Assembly (NCBI GenBank): GCA_013397795.1
Contig: VZTJ01004014.1
Span: 1 to 64,000, forward strand
Source: Orthonyx spaldingii
Lineage: Eukaryota; Chordata; Aves; Passeriformes; Orthonychidae
Reading direction: 5' to 3'
DNA: 64,000 nt
Below are positions 24,501 through 39,500 of this stretch, piece by piece. The notes under the pieces were generated by a model. It was not told where the DNA came from. It did no database searches and saw only the letters and a list, made by a program, of their open reading frames with translations. The number at the start of each line of letters is the position of its first letter. Position 1 is the first letter of the stretch. The translations under genes and the position numbers were made by a program.

Positions 24501-27500
24501 TTATAGTCTATATGTAGGAATGCAGTTTAATTGGAAGAAAAATAAGTTACTAGCTATGAGATTAAAAGATCAATGAAAAAGTGAATATCAAATCACATAT
24601 GTATAGCAGTAATTGATTTTTATTGACTAGTGGGAAAAAGATAGAACAAGAAAAGGCCAGTTGGCTGAAAGCCTGCCTTTGTTTTCTTTCATCCTAGCTC
24701 AGTGTCACCTTGATGCATTGTCACTGTATATTTTAATCCTATCTCTTTCTTTGAAAGAACTTGCTTTTTCTAAATTAGTTGAATTAAGAGAAAAGTGTAG
24801 ATACATGTTGTAAGGCTTTTCATTGTGAAATTATTACGAAACTGCTCTCAGTATAATTTGTGCTTTTTCAAAGTATCTGTATTAAACTACTTCTGGACTT
24901 CACATCCTCTGTCAGCATATACAAGTCACTCTCTGGAAAGCACTTACCACTGTGAAGCATGGATACCTCCTCATGGATCTGAACACATGTTTGCAAAATA
25001 GTAAATGGATTATATTTCTGTTAATTTCTTTTAGAGGACTCTTGAGTCTGGAAATTACAGGGAGAGATTTGCTGATACCAAACCTCTGGTAGAAGGCATT
25101 GGGACCCTCATGTTATTATTTGGAATTTCTTCAGCAGTTGTTGCTAAATGTATACAGTCCAGATGTTTTCTAAATAACAGTGCAGCTACCTAGTCCAGTT
25201 GCACTGCTGGGGGAAGAAAAAAAAAGAAAAAAACCAATCCCCAAACTGTGATATTACTAAGTATTAAGTTCTGTTTCCCATTGTAGAAGATCTGTCTTTC
25301 TCAAGCTCTATTCTGTGTAGAAGTTCCAAGTCAGAACTGCCAGATGTGAATATGTTAAGTTGGTTGTTTTGCCTTTTTTAATTCTGAATTGGACCTGCAG
25401 AGATACTTGGGTTATTCAAATCACTTTCCCTTCCAGTGAGAACCCCTATTTTGTACATGGAAATCTGATCTTGTCATCTTCTTCTAGCATCAAAAGCAGT
25501 TGCAGAAATTCTCCCTTGGTACTTACATGAATGTACTCTCTAATTTACTCCACTTCTATAGATCTGTGGGAGGCAGTATTTTCATTTAAATGCAGATTTC
25601 ATTAAACCTGAGGTTAAAATGCCTAGAGGTGATGCCCGGGCACTACTTTGACAGAAAGTTCTAATTTTTCTCTAGCAAGTCAGCCACAGAATAAATCTCA
25701 TATTTCAAAAACAGAATTTCATTTTTCTTTAAAAGAACAGAACTTTGTATCTTTTGACAAAACTTCAATCATACAAGTTCTTAAAATAAAATTAATCTTT
25801 TCCCCATGCACTCCTAACTCTACTCTGTTGCCTCAGCATCTTGAAAAAAAGGATTATCCTAGTGTAAGCCTGATCAAATGGTCAATGGTCATAAAATTCC
25901 CAAGAAAAATGTATTATGAAATTAATTAGTCCATATGTTATTACTTTGCAGTTAATTAACTAAGAGACACCTCCTTGTATTTCATTACTTTGTATATGTA
26001 CCTGCAAATCCTCCCCTAAGCACTGGTGCTCACCTTTTCAATTAGTTTTGCTCTGTTTTGTGGTTCCTGACCTCTGCCATTTCAACATACCAGTATAATG
26101 ATTCAGCACAGCATGAACTGCCTGAAGTATTAGATTAATTGAATGTATGCATGTGGACTGTTTAATGTATTTGCAGTAGGCTTGGGTCTTGGGCTTGCTG
26201 TTTGTATAGATCACTACATATACCAGGTGTATTTATATTGAATTCCCCGTGGGCAAGGCAACAGTGAACTGCTGCAGCACCAAAGTTGATCCAAGCCACA
26301 AGACCATTTCTGGAGGTCTCTTAGGAAAGAGGCCAGCAGTCCTCCTCAATAATTATGGTAGGTTTCGTATTCCTGCCTCATATAATTATCTCTTTTGCCC
26401 TAGTCTCTGAACACATACAGAGACATCAAAATTCTTGCACATTTTGCAGAGTGGCATTATTAATTATAGTGAGTGTTTTACTCTCAGTAATCCAAAGAAA
26501 TGTCCATTGTGCACTAGTATGTTTACTTACACAGTATCCTGAAAGAGTCAGCAAAAGGCTAAATACATACCCACAAAAGAGATTACTCTGTATCATTTCC
26601 ACACTTACTGTGCCAAGTTTTGTTATCAGTATTAGTAGTTGAATGTGTGCACCAAGAGTAAAAGCATTTTAAAGCACTTTGAAAAGGACAGGTAAGTCAT
26701 TCTTTCATGTTTTAAAAAGTATCTGACATAGTATAAATGGAAGTCAATTCAATTTTATTTTTATTTAAATAATGTATATTCCATTTCCAATTTATGTGAA
26801 TTTGGGGAGGGAGGGTGTTATGTCTGTGTTGACTATTAAAAGTCATTGAGCTTTGAAAGGGTAATTAGTTTAGATCAGTAGCAAATGTAGGTTTAGTATC
26901 AGTACTTCATTATTCATACAGAGAAATTAGCGCATGGAGCACTTTGTCAATTTTCAAATGTTTTTCTCACTAAAATGTGTTTCTTCAAAGGGCAAAGTAA
27001 TGAATCATAAATTAACAAACATCAGGTTGACTAAGGTTTTTTTTCTTTTCTTCTCTGTTTCTCTCCTTTTCTCCTGCATGTTGTACCCAGATTGGTTCTC
27101 TCCTCCGTTTCGGACTACTTTGCAGCAATGTTCACTAATGATGTAAGGGAAGCAAGACAGGAAGAAATCAAGATGGAAGGTGTGGAGCCAAAGGCATTGT
27201 GGGCTCTGGTTCAATACGCATATACAGGTAATTGAAGTGAAAATGGGAATTTCATCTAATGACTTGTCCTCATGTGAGCATTATATTCCATTACTAGATT
27301 TCAAGTGCTCTTTACAAATTATTCACATTACTTAATTTCTTATAAATAAATAAAAATTAATCATAGAATATCCTGAGTTGGAAGCAACCTAAAAGGATTG
27401 TCAAACTCCTGGTTCTGCTCAGAACAGCCCAACAGTCACACCATCTGCCCGAGAGTGTTTTCCAAACACTTCTTGAACTGTGTCAGGCTCGGTGCTGTGA

Positions 27501-30500
27501 CCACTTCCCTGGGGAGCCTCTTCCACTGCCCAGTCACCCTCTGGGGGAAGAACCTTTTCCTGATATCCAGCCTAAACCCCTGACACAGCTTCAGGCCATT
27601 CCCTCAGGTTCTGCCACTGGTCCGCAGAGAGAAGGGATTAATGTCTGCCCCTCCCTTCCCTGGTGAGAAAGCTGTAGACTGCAATTAGGTCTCATTGCTG
27701 TTACCTGAGACAACCAGATAGGATAAAGTTTCTCTGATAATACTATATTCAGGTAGTTAACAAATTATGTGAATCTATTAAATGTATCATGACTGACAAA
27801 AAAAGGAAACTCATTAGGATTCCCTTTCCTTACATCATTATAGATACTAATTTTGAAATCTGTTAGTTACCTAATGCTGAGGGTGATGTTTACTAAACCT
27901 TCTATTCTGTCATATAATCTGTAAATAATTCTGTTGCCCTGGGGCTTTAGGGAGTTTGTAAGGTTATAAGAGCAAATTAATGTGATCTTCTTTTTGATGT
28001 TACTAGGTCGCCTTGAATTAAAAGAAGATAACATTGAGTGCCTGTTGTCTACAGCTTGCCTTCTTCAGCTCTCTCAGGTTGTAGAAGCATGCTGTAAATT
28101 CCTAATGAAGCAGCTTCACCCATCCAATTGCCTTGGAATTCGATCTTTTGCTGATGCGCAGGGTTGCACTGACTTGCACAAGGTGGCTCACAACTACACT
28201 ATGGTATGTTGTTACCTTAAGTATCATCTGCTTTATTTAGTAAGGAAAATACAGAATGTTTTCCTAAATATAGTACTAACGTTTTTCACCCAGAAAGCCT
28301 TTGTGATTTTCAAACAAGAATGCACATATGTTCCCATGATGAAAAATGACAAAATAACTGTAAAGTTGGTGGTTTAGAGTTGGGAGGAAATAGGCAAGCA
28401 TTAATGGTTCCCTGTAACAGAAAAGGGTTTGTATGGTGTGCATTTAATAAAATAATTCAAAAGCTTGTTCTTATTTCTAACAGTCAAAAACTACAGACTG
28501 CACAGTGGGCAAGCTGCCATCACCTATTCCAAAATAACACGTTACTAAATGGAAGTGTAGACTTCCTTTTTTGTAATGAACTGGAGTAATCAGGTTCTGA
28601 GTTATACTTGGGGCATGAATGTGAGCATTCAGCAATATAGATTCTGCATTTACTTTACTATCTTAGCAATGGGATGTCAAGCATCAAAGAATTTAACCTT
28701 AGGCTAGGCAATATGTGACTAAATACAAATTTGCCAATTATATTTTCAGAGTTAATTTATAGGAAGTCAGACATCCTAACTTAAGTAAACCTCATCTGCT
28801 TAATAGTCATCCTTTTCTTTTAATGTAAAATGTTCTTTTATTTCTTCTCACAAGTGTATTTTAGTAAAGTTATCAGAAGATGGCAGGAGAACTATCTCTG
28901 AAGCAAGTCAGTTCATCAGCTCTTTGCCGTTTTGTGAGGCATTTTGATCACTTCTTGATGAAATTTTGTCTAAGTAAGCTCTTGGGACCTGAATGAGGGC
29001 ATGTAGATACTGCATAAGAGATGTGGGAATGAAGATAGTACTTAATTTGCTTGTGTGTCATGGCATGACCTTGCCATTAAGATATTGGCTTAGATCCAAG
29101 AGTTGTAATTTGTGTCTTGTAATTAGTATTAGAAATCCATGGATCTTCCTCTTGCTGCCTTAGGTTTTGCTGCTTTAAAACCATTTTTTTAAAAAAATTA
29201 CTAGTTCTTGTCTTAAATTAATTTAGTTTAGAATGTATAGCAGTTTAAGATAGGTTTTTTTTTCATCTATGACACAATGTTCTTCTGCCGTGAATGGATC
29301 TCTCACATATTTAATACCATGGACACACTGAAATTTATCAAAGCAGATCAATAAATAATGTGCAGATTGTAACTTGCATGTTTCTATTCTTGGTCCTTAT
29401 TATTGCACAAACAAAAATAAGGAGACTGCAGTTAGGTAGAATGTGCAATGAAACAGTAAATGTGGCTTATGCCTTTGTGGAATATTAGAATAAATGTTGA
29501 GTGAGACCTGTGATAGAAAAAATATGTGAAAAGAGAAATTCCCTCCTCTGATCTACTTGTTCTTTTTCAGAATAAGCAGATATTTTGGTCTGGGCTATTG
29601 TCATGTCCTTGATAAGAGGACTGCCAAGATCAGAATAGTAAGAATTATTAGAGTAATGCATTTTAAAGGGGAATGTTGGTATTCCAGACTTAGTATTCTG
29701 ACTGGCAATTCATGACTTAGGGCAAATAGGGGCTGTGAACTTTCTGAAAGCCATTCTTTTATAGCACCTATCTTTCTTTTGTTCAGACCATAGGAAAATA
29801 GTTCTGTGCCTTTTGGCTGTTGTTTACTTCAGTGGCAAAATTTTTGCTTTTAAGGCTTTGATATGAATGAAATTCAGACTAGGTGGATTTTAAAAAGCCG
29901 TTTTCAAAACTAATTAGTTTTGCTAGATGGATTTTTCCCAAGGCCTCTTTTAATGTTGTTTAGTTCCAACAGAGACATTAAATTGAATTTTAGTAATAAT
30001 GAGTAATAGAGAAGCAGCTTCTTTAGTTTGAAATGAATGTTGCTATGGAAACTGCATAGAAATGTGTAGTCCAATTGAATCTTCAATTAAAATAAATCCC
30101 CAAGTAATTTCGTTTGTTTAAAAGCTGTTTGAAAAAAGACAATGTTCAACACTAGTAAGTGCAAGCTGCTTGATGCTCTTTCCATTAAGAGGTATTAAAG
30201 TGTAAGGGTTAAGTACACCTGTAGTAGCTGGCAAAATTCTCTGTTAAAACAGGGAATTATTTTTATGCTGCATTGGGCTGCATAGAAGTGTGGGATTATA
30301 CTGAGTATAGTTTATAGTTCTGGTTCTTTTAAAATACTTGTAGTAGAAGATAGTGAATATTATAAAATACTTAAATTTTAATTTACACGTTATTTTCTAT
30401 GAGTTTTTCTTTGACAGAAAAAAACCCGATTCCCATTTAACTTTTTTTACAAGTAAAACAACTTCTCTGTTTCAAAGGTTTTTATGACACATGTAATAAG

Positions 30501-33500
30501 TTTGTAATCATCTTACCTGCTTCATTAAAATGCCTTTTTACATGAAGATTTGAAATTCAGGTGAAATGAACATTTGTTCAAACTGGAGGATGAATTAGTG
30601 AGTTATCCCACTAAGTCTGGCTCTGTTAATAGGCTTCTTCTGTTTGAATAAAGTACATTAGTCATTGGAAAGCATCAGCAATTTAAAAAATAATTTAATG
30701 AGAAGGATTTGAATCCTGCATTTCTTCATATCACAGATGTATATTATGCTAAAAGGACTTAAGTGTTGCATTACTTTATTGCTTACTGTGTTGACAATTG
30801 ATAAGTTGTTTGTACAGAGGGGAACAGTTTATCAAAACAGCTCCATTTTTGGCATTACAAATTAAAACTTGAAAAAATCCTGAGTATACATGAAATGAAA
30901 CATGAAATGAACTGAAGTGATTAGTAGCAGATTTAATGCTGTATAAAGAGCAATTCTGATTTTTACGCATCACAGTTTTAAAACAGAGTTGATAGAATCA
31001 TGAAATGTATCTGAGTAAAGGTACCTTTTGAACAAAGGTTATCCTGTTTTGCTGTAGTTTATATACTGTATTGGGGGCATACAATTATAAATTTAGGAAT
31101 TTTATTAGATTGGTCAGTGTTGTATTTGTTTGCTTTAATGAATTTCTAAAGGCCTTCTTGCACACAATGCCTCCTGCACATATTTACTGCTGTCTTCAAA
31201 GTCAAAACAAACACTGTTTTTTGACATTTTGTTTGAAACAGTTGATAGTGTACCTTGAATGAAAACCAATAGTTCCTTTTCCACAAAAAAGCAAATAAAA
31301 GGGAAGTTAATACTTTTAGATGAGGAAAAGCTAGCCTGTGTTATTTCCAGAACATGAAATATCTGTGATGAGTAGTGAGGTGTTCTTAGGTAAGTGTCAG
31401 TAACTTCTTCAGTAGCCAGATTTAAACTTTCAGATTTAGAGATAAAAAAGAAAGAGCAGACATTCGAAACTTTATGTGTGATACTGCCTGAGTTAGTCCC
31501 TGTGTAATCATTGTTGCTCAGCTATACATGCTTAAATAAGCACGGTGAAAAGTCATTTTGATTTTTTTTCATCAGAAGTCTTCAGAAGTACATGAGCAGT
31601 GATAGTATTACAATATTCAGATAAAGTTAGTTTTGGAGTTTGTGTGATTTCTACACAAGCCAATGGATTTTTATAAAAAGAAAAACTTAAAAGAACAGAG
31701 TAATAGATTGGGTCCAAGCACACAAACTAGGTATTTTTGCAGAAGAAAAGGTGTGGCACACTTAGACTTGTTTTCTCCTGTAAGACAGTAGTTGGGTAAC
31801 AAAAAATCATTGCAATATGGAGTTACGATTTGGAAGGAAGAATTAAAGAGGGATAATTTGTCCTTTTTTTCTTGCAACAGCCAGGGCAGTTTTTTCTTTT
31901 GCTAGTGCGGAGCATGAAGAGAGGAGAAATTTAAATGCTTTTTTTCTCCACAAAGGGCCAGAACCAAAGATTGTCATAGTGCCTAAAAAAGAGATTTTAC
32001 ATCCTTGCACCTGAAAATGCAGTCCAAAATATCCTGCTCAGTAATCAACTGACTTGGAAAATACACATTCACTTTCTTTTCACCTGTGAAAACCCAAGAC
32101 ACTTCTGTCTTTCAGGTTCCTTCAGTCTGCCTAGCACAATAGATCAGTACTGCTTTATCAAGACTAAATAGGTTTCTACATGGGCTCAGCCTGTTTTGGA
32201 ATCCAGAAAGAGTCAGGGAGCGAGGAGTCAAGCTACAACAGCTGTACTCGAAACAAACCCTGGACACACTGCAAGTATTAGGTTGGTTTATTGTTTAACA
32301 CATCAGTCAAATCTGAGTAAACCTAAAGTAGATGGTATCTGACATCTGTTTGACTATTAATAGTTTACCAGGAAGTCAGATAGCTCAGTTCCTAGTGAAT
32401 TCATGCTTAGTTGACCAGGAGACTGAAGCAGCCAGCAGACAAAAATACATTTCCTGTTTGCTCTCGTTCAGATCTTGTGAGTCAAGCACCTCTTGCTTTT
32501 TTGGTTGCCCAAGTTCAGAGTTTAAGCAGAGCCCCGTGGTTAGAGCTGCCTGTTGGACAGCCTCCCTCCTTCTCAACCTGCAGGTGTCTGCTGCTCTCCA
32601 AGGTTTTCATCCTTCGGACACAGTGTGCAGGGAGACTTAACCGTCCCACTGCATCCCACTGTGGGGATTAAGTATCATTTAGAAATATGCATTGTGACAT
32701 CTTATTTTTTATATGCTCCTAATATTTTTTTGCTCTGTACCAAGTCCAAGGCAAACCTGTGGTTATCAGTATTACTCACTCTGCAGTTGCTGAAGGATGA
32801 ATTTGAGGTTATGATGTGAATGAGCAATACTCAGCATTGATTATGAGGACTGCATGTCCCTGTCTTAGTTAATACATTACCCTCAGGCTACTAACTTGAT
32901 AAAGTTTCCAGGCTCTTTGAGGAGCTAATTTTGGGGTTGGGAAGCTCTGTTTACTTTCAGGACCAGAAAGCAAAGGATTGAAATTGCAGACCGTTTGTTC
33001 TCTGAAATATCCTGTTCTTCCACAGAGAGTTCCCATAAGAAGAAAGAAAGAAAAGGCTAATGAGGAGGTTAAGAATGCTAGGAGATACACTGGCTCCTTC
33101 TTTTTGTCTTCAGAATCTCTGTCTGTAAAGGAAGAGGAATTGTCAGATTCTGATTATAAAAAAACCCAGACATAGGACAAAGAGTGCCTGTATTCCCAGT
33201 GGAATGCTTTGATACTCTGCTCAAAAGGAGTCTCTGCTTTAAAAATAGAATGGGAGCAAGAGGAAGTTGAACTTGTTCCCATCAGAAAGGAATGGTCTGC
33301 AAGCAACAAGAAGGAAAATCAGGCTTTTTACACATAACAGCTGTTGAAGTGATGAAATCCAGTTGGAAAAAAGCTTTCCAAAGAGGATCCCTGATTGACT
33401 TACGCAAGATCATCTTGTTGCCTCCAGAGACAAAAGTTCATGCAAGTGCTTTCCCCTTCCTCTTCCTGTGATCCGGATAGACAATTTGGAAAGTTTAAGG

Positions 33501-36500
33501 TAGTAAGTGTTAGCGTTTCGCTTTGTCAGAGCTCACTGCCTGTTCATTCAGCAAAACTAAAACCACAGCTTGCATATGCTCTATGACGGAGAACCAACAA
33601 AAAAGCAACCAGTGGAAAAAATTAACTCAGTGGAACATGAATTCCTGTGAACTGCATGTTTAAACTGTGGAAATAATTTTGATCACTTCTCAGATGCAAT
33701 TTTACTGCTAGGCATTTAATATCAGAGTGAAATAAATAGCAATGCATGTGTAGTGCTTCTGAATATTGGTACAGTCCTTTCACTGGTTTTAGTTCATATA
33801 TTTGTTCATTTTAACTTTTATTTTGTAATACAAATAGTTAAATGAATTAAAGAGGAAAAGACAACTCTATATCCCTTCTAATCTACTATAGCTTTCACTT
33901 GCAAGTACTTCTTTTGTGTAGACAATTGGATCTTTGCTGTAGGAAAGCTTTTCAGATATTAAATATTTTCAGATATTAAATGTAAAACTTTTCTTTCCAA
34001 ATTCTATCCACAAGTAGAATTGTGTACACCGATCACATTTTCAGATTACCCATGGAGTGGAATCACTTTCATCTTTCCCCTTACTCATCTTGTAGCCATC
34101 TTATATACATCGGCCTTTCATGTAAAGTGGACCGTTTACACCTAATTAGTTTCTTCCTCTTCGCTCAGCTTTTTTTTTTTCATTAGTCAAGATCTTTGGA
34201 GTACTGAAGTATAGCTTTGAAAGCATTAGACCAAGCAATAAAAAAGAAGGGTTAACTTTTTTGCTTTGTTGTCATGATGCTAATTGCATATATAATGCCA
34301 CACTGTATTGTCATTTTTGTTGCCATTTTAAATACTAAATTCAGACCTGTGTTTCAGTGTACCTCTTGCTTCTTCTTGCAAGTTTCTCCCCTTTTTTGAC
34401 CTAAAAATCCTATTTTTTTCCCCAACATGTTTCTAATCTAAATCTAATTTTTTATTAGTGTGCAATTCTTTCTTTTTAAATCATTAAACAAGACACTAAG
34501 TAAGGCTAATTTTCATATTAGGCCCAGTTAGACTTCCCTGTTTGTGACTCTAACACGTTTTGTTCTCCAGGTGTTTGGGAGGTGCATGTGATGGCAGACC
34601 AAAACCAGCATCCTATTACCTGGTTATCTAGCAATCCACACTGTGTTTAATAAATTGATTGTAACATTGTTATCATCATGAAGTTACTCTTAGTTTTGAG
34701 TATGAATTTAGCTGGAGTTTGAGCTACCAAAATACAAGAATATGTTGTGATTTTTATTTTCTGTTTTTGCGTTGCTTTGCTGCCTTGTAAAGGTATATGG
34801 GGAAAGAGGATAGACATGACATCACTCTTTTCTGTTACATTCAGGTTTTTCACTGTAAGTTCACAGTGCTGTGTTTCTACATACTTCTGCTATTTCTGCC
34901 GAAATTGATCAGAATCCGTACAAAATACGCTGCAAGTCCTCATATTATGAAGTAATCGGGTATCAGTGTAGCACGTGTTATGTATGATGAATTTCTTATT
35001 TTGAAGTAAAGATTTGTTGCTGAAAATGACAGGATGAAAGTTAAAAGATTGAATTCTATTGAAATAAATATTGTTAGTGTAGCAAGGCATGTGTAATATT
35101 GTGGATTCTTTGTATGTTTTGCTCCCCAATCAAATCAGATCAACTGTATAAAACCTACGAAACAGTAAAATAAAATAATCAATTTAAAATCAACAATAAA
35201 ATTGTTAGTGTTGTTTATTTCCTCTGCAAACTTAATGCCACGTTTTCATCTAGCAGTAACAAAAATAGTTACACGTGCCCAGTTGTTGTAGCATATGCTC
35301 TTTGCTTGACAACAGGAACAAACTGCATCTTTTTAACTATACTTCAGAAAGCATTTCTTCACTTTGCAGTGCCAAGACAGTGACACCCACAACCTATGGG
35401 TCACTTCTGTCTATACACTTCCCTCAGTTGTTTCAGCACATCTGTCTGTGACACTGAATAATTGAGCTGGGGAAGTGATCAGGGGTGAAAATAATTCAGT
35501 ACTTTTTTTTGGTTTTCCTCCCGAGTCAGTAGTCCAGTGGGACAACTGGGACATGGCATGAAGGGAGGGAAAAAAGGAGAAGATACAGCAGGTGTTCCAT
35601 AAAATGTCTTTAAAGTATGATGTCACCTCTATTAAAATACTTTTCTTTTTCAGGAAAACTTCATGGAAGTAATTAGAAATCAGGAATTTCTGTTATTGCC
35701 AGCCACTGAAATTGCTAAGCTTTTAGCGAGTGATGACATGAATATTCCTAATGAAGAAACTATACTGAATGCACTACTCACGTGGGTTCGACATGATTTG
35801 GAACAGAGAAGAAAAGATCTCAGTAAACTCCTGGCTTACATTAGACTGCCTCTGCTTGCTCCACAAGTAAATTGTTCCATTCCTCTCTAGTTTATACCAT
35901 GGTTACAGTGGGCATAATGTCTACAGCATAAATATGTTGATAGTGACAAATCATAAAATTTATAGTAATTTGGATTCTTAGAGCTGCATGTAAGGACTTA
36001 GCATGTTGTACAGACATGATAGTTTGTGTGTCTTTGTGAACCGCAGTATATTCTGATCCTAGGACACAAGAAGAGGGGGGGCTTCTAGCAAAAAGTTGCT
36101 TTTCTTGCCTATAAAAATGCTTATCAAGGATCTCTTAGTCACTAGAAGCTGTGTCCTTTTTAAAGTCCTTCTGTATGGAACTTTTCGTGGTTTATTTGGC
36201 TCATTATATTTCCTTCATGTAGAAATAGCTAGGAAATGCCATTTGAATTAATTATTTGAAATTATTTTTCTTCTATTAACTCTTGATAGGCCATCATTGG
36301 GTACTCCTTGTTCTTCCCAGTCAATACATTTTCTCCTTCGTGGACATTAACAGAAAATGTTGAGGGAGCCTTGGGCTCAGTTTGTTTAAATAGTTGTGAA
36401 TACAGTTTTCCTAGTCCCATAGGAATGACAACTCTTGTTAGTCTTGTACTGACTCCCTTGAAGGCAGGGAGGCCCTGCAGAGAGACCTCAACAGATTAGA

Positions 36501-39500
36501 GGGCTGGGCACTCACCAGCTGAATGAACTTTAACAAGGGAAAATGCTGGACTCTGCACTGGGGATGGGGCAACCCTGGATGTACAGACAGACTGGGGAAT
36601 GAGATGCTGGAAAGCAGTGCCACAGAATGGGACCTGGGGGTCCTCTGGTCAATGGCAAGTTGAACATGAGTCAGCAGTGCCCTGGCAGCCAGGAGGGCCA
36701 AGGGTGTCCTGGGGGGTATCAGGCACAGCGTGGCCAGCTGGGCAAGGGAGAGGATTGTCCCGCTCTGCTCTGTGCTGGTACAGCCTCACCTTGGATATTG
36801 TGTGCAGTTTTGGGCACCACAGTGTAAGAAGGATATAAAGCTGTTAGAGAGTCTCCGAAGGAGGGCAACAAAGATGGTGAAGGGCCCTGAGGGGAAGCTG
36901 TATGAGGAGCATATGAGGGCACTTGGTCTGTTCAGCCTGGAGAAGACTGAGGAGAGACCTCACTGCAGTCTGCAGCTTCCTTGTGTGGGAAAGAGGAGGA
37001 GGGACAGACACTGATCTCTTCCCTGTGCTGCCCAGAGACAGGACCCAAGGAATGGCCTGAAGTTGTATCACTGCAATTTTAGGTTGAATATTAAAAAAAT
37101 TTTCTTCACCCAGTGGGTGTTTGTGCACTGGAACAGGCTCCCCAGGGAAGTGGTCACAGCACCAAGGCTGACAGAGCTCCAGAAGCATTTGGCCAACGCT
37201 CTCAGGCACATGGTGTGACCCTTGGGGATGGCCTGTGGGGTGATGGGAGTTGGAGTTGATGATCCTTGTGGGTCCCTTCCAACTCAGTGTATTTTATGAT
37301 TCTGTCATTCACTAATTGATGGCAAATTTGTAAACTAGGTTTGATTATCTTTATTTGTTTTTTCCTTTCTTCTCTTTCCTTGCTGAACCTTGTTTAGCAA
37401 TATTTAACAGTTACTATATAGTCAAAGGATTTTGCTTTATGGTTTTCAGTTTGTTTAGTGAGAATTCTCTCTATTAAATGAAGAAAATAGGATTTTTATG
37501 GAACCTGAATAATACATAAAATTCATTAACACAAGAAAAATGGAGTTCAGTTAATTCATAGTGGTAAATCACATGCACTACATTCTGTGTATTGCCTCTA
37601 ATCTGATGTCCTCTTGCTGGATAGTAAGATTCACTACTGTGCATTTTAGTATTTATTTCTGTACTGATAATTATATTTTCAAAAGCAGGATTTTCTCAGT
37701 TGCAGCCTTGACCTTTGTCATTCACTTTTCCTAGAAACATAATTCAGTGTAAGGCAATTGACCAGGAGGAAATCATTCTTTTGTTGAACATTTAATTAAC
37801 TGATAACTAAGTAACTCCTGCTATATTCCTTTTACTTAATTGACTGTAATTGAAACATCTTTAGAAACGGAAAGTACAGAACTTATCCCAGAAATATGTA
37901 TTCAAATCAAATTATATCCATTTAGTAACTGATTAGGAAAATAGCAAGATGAAACACAAAAGCAAAATTATATTTTATTTATTGTTTTATCTTTAATTTT
38001 TCATGTTATCTCCAAATATATACTTATATTTCTAAAATAAGATTATCTTTTTATTTATTACTTTCTTTAACAAATAAAAGTGTTAAAGCTTTGATTTTAA
38101 TATCAAAACATTTAGTAGATGAGTAAACTTACTTGAAGTGCCCAAAACAGTCTTAATGTTTTCAGAATCATGTTTTTCTTCATGATCATGTGATGTTAGG
38201 CAATCTGACAGCCAATATAACACAATTATAAGCTTTTCAGTTTTATGGTTGATGAGTTAAAGGTATTTGAAGGAAATTAAATTAGAAAATTGAACAACTT
38301 GCTGAAACCAAAACCATTGCAAGCAGAGATGCAAATACACATTAAAAAAACTTCAGGAAATACTGTGAAACTGTAGCACTGGAAGCAAAAAAAAATCATA
38401 ATGAATTGTTAGTTTTATTGGTTGGTTTTATGCATTTCTTTGTAGATAGCATTCTCTCATCTCTCTGCTTAATGCAAGCATGTCCTTAATATTTGTAAGT
38501 TTCTTTTTGCTAAAGATGAATATTTTTTAGCCTCTTAAGCTGTAAAGTGGCAAATATTAGATCTCTGATAAATAATGGAAAAGATGATGTAGCAATTTCT
38601 AAATTGCAAGATGGCTCAGATTCCTTTTAGACAGAAATTCTTAGGACTGGAGTGTCTGCACTACCTTTCTCCTTATCAGATTTGCAATTACTATGATTTC
38701 ATGCTAGTGTGTCATTTGTAAATGCTGTTAGAAATGCTTTCAGAACAAGGACCTAAGTAAATAATAAAACTTGGAAAAAATGTGCTTTCAGTAAGCCCAT
38801 TCTAATTTCTTTGGGTGAGGAATATTTATAGTAGTTTTAGTTTCAAGAGCCTGCAGGCTAGATTGCATTTCCTTTTAAATGAAATAAATTTGCTTTCAGA
38901 GACTGAGCCTCTGTGCTGTGAGAAATTCTTTATAGGTTGAGTGGGTTAGAAACTGTAAAAAATGTAGGTTGCATCTTGTTGTTGCAGAACTCACATTCAC
39001 ACTTTAAATATTATATGCTGCTTGATCATCAGAAAAATATATTGAAAGTCTGAATTGGTCATGTTGTATACAAGCCTTAGTTTTCATGCATGCAGCTCTG
39101 ACAGTGTCCGATTTAGGACAATAGGAATTAATTTACTCCTTTTTAATACATTTTTCAACTGTGTGCAATTCTATAGCATTGCACACTGGCAGTTAAAACA
39201 CAGCTTTTAGTTCATTATTTTATAATCACAAAGTGTCCCTGTGAAGTGATACAAGTGGTCCTTTGGGTCAAAATAAGAAACAATGGGAGGTACGAAAGTG
39301 AAGAATGAGATTAAGTTCCCTCTACTAATTTACATGAGAACACTTTTCATTTGCTATTTTAAATAGTGAGAACTTCAGCCAATTAGAGAAATGCTGCAAA
39401 AGTCTCAGTTTTCTGAAAAGTCACTGATGAAGGGCTTTGAAAGCGTTTTTTATTCTCTCTGTGAGTGTTAATTATGTTTTCTGTCGTATTTTGTGTTGAT

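Larger units (their letters stand above)
18798..27090 (+). other. KLHL5: KLHL5 intron 2 (8.3 kb)
   Basis: Carries the LTR at 22610-24061 with an assembly gap inside. The rest is AT-rich with no gene or other repeat recognised. Confidence 0.85.

Noticed and set aside
28204..28377. Open frame continuing past KLHL5 exon 4
   Set aside because: It is read-through into intron 4 after a good donor (ATG|GTATGT); exon 5 joins in phase 0 and restores the known protein.
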